Below are positions 58,135 to 64,000 of a stretch of DNA of 64,000 bases, one piece after another. A program made the translations under genes and the position numbers. The stretch's first letter is position 1. Each line of letters begins with the position of its first letter. This stretch comes from Allopusillimonas ginsengisoli (lineage in GTDB: Bacteria; Pseudomonadota; Gammaproteobacteria; Burkholderiales; Burkholderiaceae_B): NCBI GenBank assembly GCA_005239165.1, contig RAPG01000001.1, positions 434,001-498,000 on the forward strand, read 5' to 3'. Below the pieces are notes generated by a model, which was given only the letters and a program-made list of their open reading frames with translations, made no database searches and had not been told where the DNA came from.

Positions 58135-58578
58135 ATGAACAAGACCGCAACATCCACCGTTGTGAGCGGCAAAGCTACGCCACGAGGAGCCTTCCCTCAC
58201 ATCAAGCGCGCCGGCGACTTTCTGTTTGTGTCGGGAACCAGCGCACGCCGTGCAGACAACAGCATTGCAGGTGCCATGGCTGACCCCATGGGTACAACCA
58301 TACTCGACATACGCGAACAGACGCGCGCCGTGATCGAGAATATTCGTGACATCCTGGCCAGTGAAGGGGCCGGGCTGGAACACTTGGTGGAGATGTCAGC
58401 TTTTCTGGTAAACATGAATGACTTCGGCGGCTACAACGAAGTGTATGCAGAGTTTTTTACGGCTGACGGCCCCACCCGCACTACGGTTGCGGTTCATCAA
58501 TTGCCGCACCCGCACCTGCTTGTTGAGATGAAAGCGGTGGCATGGCGGCCTCAGACTGCGACTCCGGCATCACCGTAG
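58135..58578 (+). CDS. 2-aminomuconate deaminase (RidA/YjgF family)
   Basis: 147 residues from ATG 58135 (AAGGAG upstream); an in-frame ATG at 58114 is less likely. RidA-fold blocks are [61 protein letters not shown] and [13 protein letters not shown]. The length and the PRGAFPH block are like AmnD/NbaF, which deaminates 2-aminomuconate to 4-oxalocrotonate. The gene order supports this. A general imine deaminase is the alternative. Confidence 0.9.
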   Translation: MNKTATSTVVSGKATPRGAFPHIKRAGDFLFVSGTSARRADNSIAGAMADPMGTTILDIREQTRAVIENIRDILASEGAGLEHLVEMSAFLVNMNDFGGYNEVYAEFFTADGPTRTTVAVHQLPHPHLLVEMKAVAWRPQTATPASP

Positions 58579-58611
58579 AACACCCGCATTACCGCAATAA
58601 ACGACCTGTAA

Positions 58612-59163
<552 letters not shown>

Positions 59164-59233
59164 GCCGCAACCGCCGGCCAGTCAATCGCCACTTCCACCA
59201 GCCGGACATTTTTTTTGTTCCTCCAGGCCCGTC

Positions 59234-60235
59234 ATGACAAAAATCGATATACACGCGCATTTTCTACCACCCATTACGCAACAGGATGCCGCACTGCTGG
59301 ACGAGCATAAGGCGCCCTGGCTGGCCATCGACAGCACGGGGGAAACCGGCCAGATCATGAAAGGCAGTGAGCCTTTCAGGCCGGTATACCGTGCTCTCTG
59401 GGATCCTGCCTTGCGGCTTGAGGAAATGGACCGGCAAGGCGTATCTATACAGATTATTTCTGCCACGCCCATTATGTTTGGCTACGAATTCGAGCCTGCG
59501 CGCGCTGCATCGTGGTGCGAACGCATGAATGACCTGGCCCTGGAACAGTGCGTCGCCAACCCGCGCAGGCTAAAGGCCCTGGCACAGGTGCCTTTGCAAG
59601 ATCTTGACCTGGCCTGTGCTGAAGCATCACGCGCCAAGGCGAGTGGACACGTCGGGGTGCAGATTGGCAACCATATGGGGCCTCGTGATCTCGACGACGA
59701 GCATCTGGTGCAATTTTTGATCCACTGTGCCAACCATGACATCCCGATTCTGGCTCACCCCTGGGACATGATGACAGACGGGCGCATGAAAAACTGGATG
59801 CTGCCATGGTTGGTGGCCATGCCTGCTGAGACACAGCTGGGCATACTGTCGCTGATACTTTCAGGTGCGTTCGAGCGCATACCGGCCTCGCTCAAGCTGT
59901 GCTTCGCCCATGGCGGCGGCAGTTTCGCCTTCTTGCTGGGGCGAGTTGACAATGCCTGGAAGCACCGCGATATCGTGCGACAAGACTGCCCCTCTCTGCC
60001 TTCCAGCTATGTAAACCGGTTTTACGTAGACAGTGCCGTCTTCGACCCTGGTGCCCTGCGACTGCTGGTGGATGTTATGGGTGCCGAGCAGGTAATGCTG
60101 GGCTCAGACTACCCGTTTCCATTAGGCGAACAAAACATAGGCAGCCTGGTCAACGAGCACCCGTCACTGACGCCTGTGCAAAAGCAACTCATAACGACAG
60201 ACAACGCGGCACGATTTTTTTCACTTAACGTGTAA
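59234..60235 (+). CDS. 2-amino-3-carboxymuconate-6-semialdehyde decarboxylase
   Basis: 333 residues from ATG 59234 ([13 protein letters not shown]). Amidohydrolase-2 fold: zinc ligands H7 and H9 (DIHAHF), [22 protein letters not shown] and catalytic Asp in [16 protein letters not shown] turns the dioxygenase product into 2-aminomuconate semialdehyde, the substrate of the dehydrogenase at 56643, so the four genes form a continuous chain. Called nbaD elsewhere. Length matches the bacterial ACMSD (about 334). Confidence 0.95.
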   Translation: MTKIDIHAHFLPPITQQDAALLDEHKAPWLAIDSTGETGQIMKGSEPFRPVYRALWDPALRLEEMDRQGVSIQIISATPIMFGYEFEPARAASWCERMNDLALEQCVANPRRLKALAQVPLQDLDLACAEASRAKASGHVGVQIGNHMGPRDLDDEHLVQFLIHCANHDIPILAHPWDMMTDGRMKNWMLPWLVAMPAETQLGILSLILSGAFERIPASLKLCFAHGGGSFAFLLGRVDNAWKHRDIVRQDCPSLPSSYVNRFYVDSAVFDPGALRLLVDVMGAEQVMLGSDYPFPLGEQNIGSLVNEHPSLTPVQKQLITTDNAARFFSLNV

Positions 60236-60420
60236 CGCAGTTGCAGTGCTGCTTATGTTCCGTCTACGCATGAATTTCTCGCCACCTGTCTTGTGCCACA
60301 GCAGCCGTTCCGACGGACTCAACCGGTCAGAGGCACGTCCGGTGCCCGACCAGCCCCGACGTTCAGGCGCATGCTCGATAGCCCTACAATACCCCATACC
60401 ATAACAAAGAGAGACCCAAG

Positions 60421-61086
60421 ATGGACGCAGAATTCTGGCTCGAGCGGTGGCGTGAAGGGCAAACCGGCTTTCACCTGCAGCGCGTAACACCCTTATTGCA
60501 AAAGTACTGGCCCACACTGGAAATACCGGCAGGTAGCCGTGTATTGGTGCCGTTGTGCGGCAAGTCGCTCGATATGGCCTGGCTGGCGGGTCAGGGCTTT
60601 CAGGTGCTGGGCGTCGAGCTTTCAGAGCTTGCCGTTGAGGCGTTTTTCGAGGAAAACAAATTACGCCCGGAAGTGAGCACTTCACCATTTGGCAAGCATT
60701 ACACGGCGGGAGCGATAGAGATCATCTGTGGTGATATTTTCGGGTTGGATGCACAAACCTTGGCAAACTGCGTGGGTGTGTACGATCGCGCTGCGCTGGT
60801 TGCCTTGCCTGCAGACATGCGCCCCCGCTACGTCACGCATATATACAGCCAACTGGCCGACAGTTATCAAGGCCTGCTACTGACGCTGGAATACGAGCAG
60901 TCGCAAATGGACGGCCCGCCCTTTTCGGTGGCTGAAGACGAAGTGCAGGCGCTGTTTTCCAAGCACTCTGATGCACGCCTGACAGACCGTCGCAGCATTC
61001 TCGAGAAAGAGCCAAAATTCAAGGCGCGCGGCCTCACCAGCCTGGATACGGCGGTGTATCAGCTGTCACGCAAGGCAAGCACATAG
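60421..61086 (+). CDS. tpm: Thiopurine S-methyltransferase family protein
   Basis: 221 residues. Bacterial TPMT fold: [29 protein letters not shown] site [33 protein letters not shown], and [19 protein letters not shown]. Known members methylate thiopurines and detoxify selenite or tellurite; the native substrate is uncertain. GAGAGA upstream of the ATG. Monocistronic in appearance. Confidence 0.92.
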   Translation: MDAEFWLERWREGQTGFHLQRVTPLLQKYWPTLEIPAGSRVLVPLCGKSLDMAWLAGQGFQVLGVELSELAVEAFFEENKLRPEVSTSPFGKHYTAGAIEIICGDIFGLDAQTLANCVGVYDRAALVALPADMRPRYVTHIYSQLADSYQGLLLTLEYEQSQMDGPPFSVAEDEVQALFSKHSDARLTDRRSILEKEPKFKARGLTSLDTAVYQLSRKAST

Positions 61087-61590
61087 CCTGAGCAGCCTCA
61101 CCTTACGTTGCGGCCAGGGCATCCTGAGCCGCAGCGCATAAGCTTTTACCTGCACATCCATCGACGGGTGATTCCTGAACTAACCCCATTAAAACCCAGC
61201 AGGCCGAAGGACCGACGCTCATGGCGTTCAAGCATTAGCGGTTCAGCAAACCACACTCTCCGGCCCACGTTGATGTGCTCGCCACTGTTCAGTACTGCGC
61301 AACAAACCACGCCACATAAAAGCAAGCTCCTCGTGCCAGGCATACTAACGCCTGCACAAAGCCCAATGCATCAGTCCCGCACCCAGCGGTCGGCAATCGT
61401 CTGCCGGAACAAGAAAACGATCTGCTCTGCGTCCTGTCCCTTTCATATAAGCCCATGTGGTCATCCCCCAGCCAATCCAATCAGCCCGGATCGTAGCAAT
61501 CCTTGCGGTGGGTCAAACTCGGATTCAAATAACCATGTTGCAATTGTGGTGATCCGATAGACAGCTTAAACACCCTCAGGAGAAACAGTC
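61087..61590. other. 500-bp gap between tpm and the cytochrome c peroxidase gene
   Basis: Open frames exist on both strands but lack family resemblance or a ribosome site. The composition is somewhat less GC-rich in third positions than neighbouring genes. No FNR site or terminator was recognised. AGGAGAAA precedes the next ATG. Confidence 0.4.
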
Positions 61591-62634
61591 ATGTCCAGAC
61601 GTATTGCAACAGCGCTCTGCCTGGCCCTCGCGGCCGCCATGCCTGCCGTAGCAAGCCAGAACAGTACAGAACTTCGGGAAACGGCACGGGCACTTTTCAA
61701 GCCCGTTCCAGAAGTCAATGTGATTATTGAAGAAAAAGGCCTGACGCCAGACCAGATCGAACTGGGCAAGTGGCTGTTTTTTGAACCCCGGCTTTCGAAA
61801 AGCCATGTGATCACCTGCAACACCTGTCACAGCGTGGGCACCGGCGGCGCTGACAACGTGCGTACCTCTATCGGCCATGGCTGGCAGGCTGGTCCGCGCA
61901 ACTCCCCCACCGTGCTCAATGCCGTGTTCAACATTGCGCAGTTTTGGGACGGGCGCGCCGCAGACCTGAAGGAACAGGCCAAAGGCCCAATCCAGGCCAG
62001 TGTCGAAATGAACGCCACACCTGATCAGGTCGAGGCCACCTTGCTCAGCATCCCTGAATACGTGGAGATGTTCGCCAAAGCCTTCCCTGGAGAGCAGGAT
62101 CCCGTGAACTTTGACAACACGGCCCGCGCCATTGAAGCCTTTGAGACCACGCTGGTCACGCCCAACTCGCGCTTTGACAAGTTTCTGGCCGGCGAAGATG
62201 TCATGAACGACATGGAGATCAAAGGCTTGGGGCTTTTCATCAACAAAGGGTGTGTTGCCTGCCACGCCGGCATCAACGTGGGCGGTCAGGGTTACTTCCC
62301 GTTTGGTGTGATCCAGAGGCCGGGCGCCGAGATACTGCCTGAAGGCGACAAAGGCCGCTTTACCGTCACCAATACCGCCACCGACGAGTATGTGTTCCGC
62401 GCCGGACCGCTACGCAATATTGCGCTGACAGCGCCCTACTTTCATAGTGGTGAGGTGTGGGATCTTGAAGAGGCCGTCGCCATCATGGGATCAAGCCAGC
62501 TGGGCCACGAACTGAACGGCGATGAAGTCAAGGCGATTACCGTGTTCTTGCACACACTGACAGGCGAGCAGCCCAAGGTGGAATACCCCACGCTGCCGCC
62601 CAGTACCAAAGACACACCGCGTCCTTCTAACTGA
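61591..62634 (+). CDS. Di-haem cytochrome c peroxidase
   Basis: 347 residues with a signal peptide (cut near AVASQ, about 22). Two haem-binding sites: CNTCH (76-80) and CVACH (221-225). Other family marks are LGKWLFFEPRLSKSHVITC, RNSPTVLNAVFN, FWDGRAADLKEQA, the Met-ligand region ASVEMNATPDQV and APYFHSGEVWDLEEAV. A periplasmic enzyme that reduces hydrogen peroxide with electrons from cytochrome c. Standard length. Often controlled by OxyR or FNR; no site seen here. Confidence 0.95.
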   Translation: MSRRIATALCLALAAAMPAVASQNSTELRETARALFKPVPEVNVIIEEKGLTPDQIELGKWLFFEPRLSKSHVITCNTCHSVGTGGADNVRTSIGHGWQAGPRNSPTVLNAVFNIAQFWDGRAADLKEQAKGPIQASVEMNATPDQVEATLLSIPEYVEMFAKAFPGEQDPVNFDNTARAIEAFETTLVTPNSRFDKFLAGEDVMNDMEIKGLGLFINKGCVACHAGINVGGQGYFPFGVIQRPGAEILPEGDKGRFTVTNTATDEYVFRAGPLRNIALTAPYFHSGEVWDLEEAVAIMGSSQLGHELNGDEVKAITVFLHTLTGEQPKVEYPTLPPSTKDTPRPSN

Positions 62635-62727
62635 GGCATGGGGCAAATCGGGACTGCCTAAAGGCAGACCCCGACGGGTGATAAACCCGACGAGGGTCTG
62701 AGCTGGATTACGGGGCGACTGGAGCAT

Positions 62728-63560
62728 TCAAATGGGCGTGACCGGCAGCGCGCGTTTGTGAGCGCTGTTTGCGTGGGTACGGACAATAATTTCATACGCC
62801 TCGGCATCCACGTCTTTACCCTCGAGAAAATCGTCAATGATGTCGTAGCTGACGCCAAATGCGTCTTCGTCTGGTTTCAGAGGCGAGAGCGACTCAAGAT
62901 CGGCAGTTGGCACTTTAAATGCCAGTGGCTGTGGCGCCCCCATGGCCACGGCCATGGCGCGTACGCGGCGCTTGTTAAGGCCCGTCAAAGGCATGACATC
63001 GGCCGCACCATCACCAAATTTGGTGAAAAACCCATTAAAGCCTCGGCGGCGTGGTCAGTACCCACCACAAGGCCTCCATGTGCACCGGCTACCGCATATT
63101 GCGCAATCATACGTTGACGCGCCTTGATGTTGCCGTGCAGAAAGTCTTGCTGTTGGGCATCGCGAAACTGAAGCTGCGCGCTTAACAGCGCGGCGAGCAT
63201 GGCATCGCTGGCGGGGCCAACATCTACGGTCAAGGTTTTGTCGGGCTGAATAAGTTGCAATGACGCCTGCGCGTCGGGTTCGTCTTTTTGTTCTCCATAA
63301 GGCAGGCGCATGGCCACGAAGACGGCATCCCCACCCTGCGCCCGCACACGCTCAACCGCACGCTGCGCAAGACACCCACTGACCAGCGAATCAACGCCGC
63401 CACTTATGCCAAGCACCAATGCGCGAGCGCGGCTTTTTAACAGATAGTCAGCAAGAAACCCGACACGCCGTTCGATTTCGTCGTAGGCATTGAAGATTGC
63501 AGTCACGCCAAGCTCGGCGATGATTTCACGCTGCCGGGCGCGTTGGTCGAAGGTGAGCAC
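62728..63560 (-). CDS. nadE: NAD+ synthetase, frameshifted near residue 180
   Basis: Starts at GTG 63560 ([18 protein letters not shown]), AGGA upstream. The ATP-pyrophosphatase P-loop is [13 protein letters not shown], then [26 protein letters not shown], and [14 protein letters not shown]. At the T5 run (plus A 63026-63030) the frame is lost. Adding one T gives [20 protein letters not shown] and joins the second part [11 protein letters not shown] to ALPVTPI. The repaired protein has about 277 residues, the normal NadE length. It makes NAD from nicotinic acid adenine dinucleotide and is essential, so a sequence error is likely. Confidence 0.9.
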
Positions 63561-63714
63561 GATGTATCCTAAGGATGAAATAAATGAAAACCGGCCCGAA
63601 GCGCTGCCGCTTCGAGCAACAGGTTTATGATACGACAGAAGTTTCAGCCATATCTCGTACACCGGCAGCGTCTTGCCGCTGACCGGTGTTTTCTTCACAC
63701 TAACATTTCCAATC

Positions 63715-64000
63715 ATGCGCCCACTGTCATCCGGCTTTATTGTCCTTGCCGCCACACTTTCCGCACAGTCTCTTGTTGCCATGAGCCTGCTCACACTGCC
63801 GGTGGTCGCTCCGGCGGTAGCCCAGACACTCGGAGTATCACCCGCCTACGTGGGGCTGTACATTGCCCTGGCGTACGCTGCTGCCATGGTTGCCAGCCTG
63901 ACCGCGGGTGGTGCAGTGCGACGGTTCGGCGCCATACGCGCCAGCCAGGCAGGGCTGGTTCTATGCGCCTTGGGCCTGGTGCTCAGCACTTTGCCGCACG
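63715..64000 (+). CDS. MFS transporter, N-terminal part (cut by window edge)
   Basis: 95 codons from ATG 63715 before the edge: MRPLSSGFIVLAATLSAQSL, a first helix, then LTLPVVAPAVAQTLGVSPAYVGLY, a second helix LALAYAAAMVASL and the loop TAGGAVRRFGAIRASQAG with the MFS G-x3-R-R-F-G motif between helices 2 and 3. The family call is firm for this part; substrate unknown. Divergent from nadE across about 150 bp. Confidence 0.8.
   Translation, partial: MRPLSSGFIVLAATLSAQSLVAMSLLTLPVVAPAVAQTLGVSPAYVGLYIALAYAAAMVASLTAGGAVRRFGAIRASQAGLVLCALGLVLSTLPH

Noticed and set aside
61108-61560. 150-codon open frame before the cytochrome c peroxidase gene
   Set aside because: No ribosome site, unusual composition and no recognisable motif.

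Overview
The window looks like a chromosomal segment of a betaproteobacterium of the order Burkholderiales, most probably family Alcaligenaceae (Bordetella, Pusillimonas and Advenella relatives). This rests on protein character and gene order: moderately GC-rich DNA, a ribBA-ribH-nusB-thiL-pgpA run, a RibBA with a decayed second domain, a separate alpha-1/alpha-2/beta transhydrogenase, and a kynurenine-type 3-hydroxyanthranilate pathway. No rRNA, tRNA, CRISPR array or insertion sequence was seen.

Region 1 (1-10.9 kb, minus strand) is a surface-adhesion locus. It holds a 2258-residue trimeric autotransporter, a TpgA-like BamE/OmpA lipoprotein and a third lipoprotein cut by the window edge. Upstream are three related AraC-type DNA-binding proteins. 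One is fused to an intact response-regulator receiver, one stands alone, and one is preceded by the wreck of a receiver. Region 2 (10.9-17.7 kb) has a TSUP-family exporter, succinate-semialdehyde dehydrogenase and a class Ia ribonucleotide reductase operon nrdA-nrdB-nrdH with a NrdR-type control region. Region 3 (18-20 kb) is a small toxin-antitoxin island (Xre/RES and VapBC).

Region 4 (20.3-28.4 kb) is housekeeping: CIRCE-controlled groES-groEL, dgkA, pyrF, and on the minus strand ribBA-ribH-nusB-thiL-pgpA-pncC. Region 5 (28.6-33 kb) is an IclR regulator followed by a phosphonate/phosphite-type ABC transporter (phnD-phnC-phnE-phnE). Region 6 (33-46.3 kb) has a CYTH-CHAD protein, ftsY (apparently frameshifted in a repeat tract), rsmD, coaD, a 2[4Fe-4S] ferredoxin, a GATACA-type satellite next to a truncated MOSC-N protein, an AsmA protein, metY and pntA1-pntA2-pntB.

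Region 7 (46.6-60.2 kb) is catabolic. An ALDH7-family dehydrogenase is divergent from a FOXRED1-like flavoprotein. Then follow a complete LivJHMGF importer, an Xre-cupin regulator, an ornithine-cyclodeaminase-family reductase, and four enzymes of 3-hydroxyanthranilate breakdown: 2-aminomuconate semialdehyde dehydrogenase, 2-aminomuconate deaminase, 3-hydroxyanthranilate dioxygenase and ACMS decarboxylase. Region 8 (60.4-64 kb) has a TPMT-like methyltransferase, a di-haem cytochrome c peroxidase, nadE (frameshifted) and the start of an MFS transporter.

Three genes that should be intact (edge lipoprotein, ftsY, nadE) are each out of frame. Two of the breaks sit on runs of five A, so assembly error must be weighed against real mutation or phase variation.
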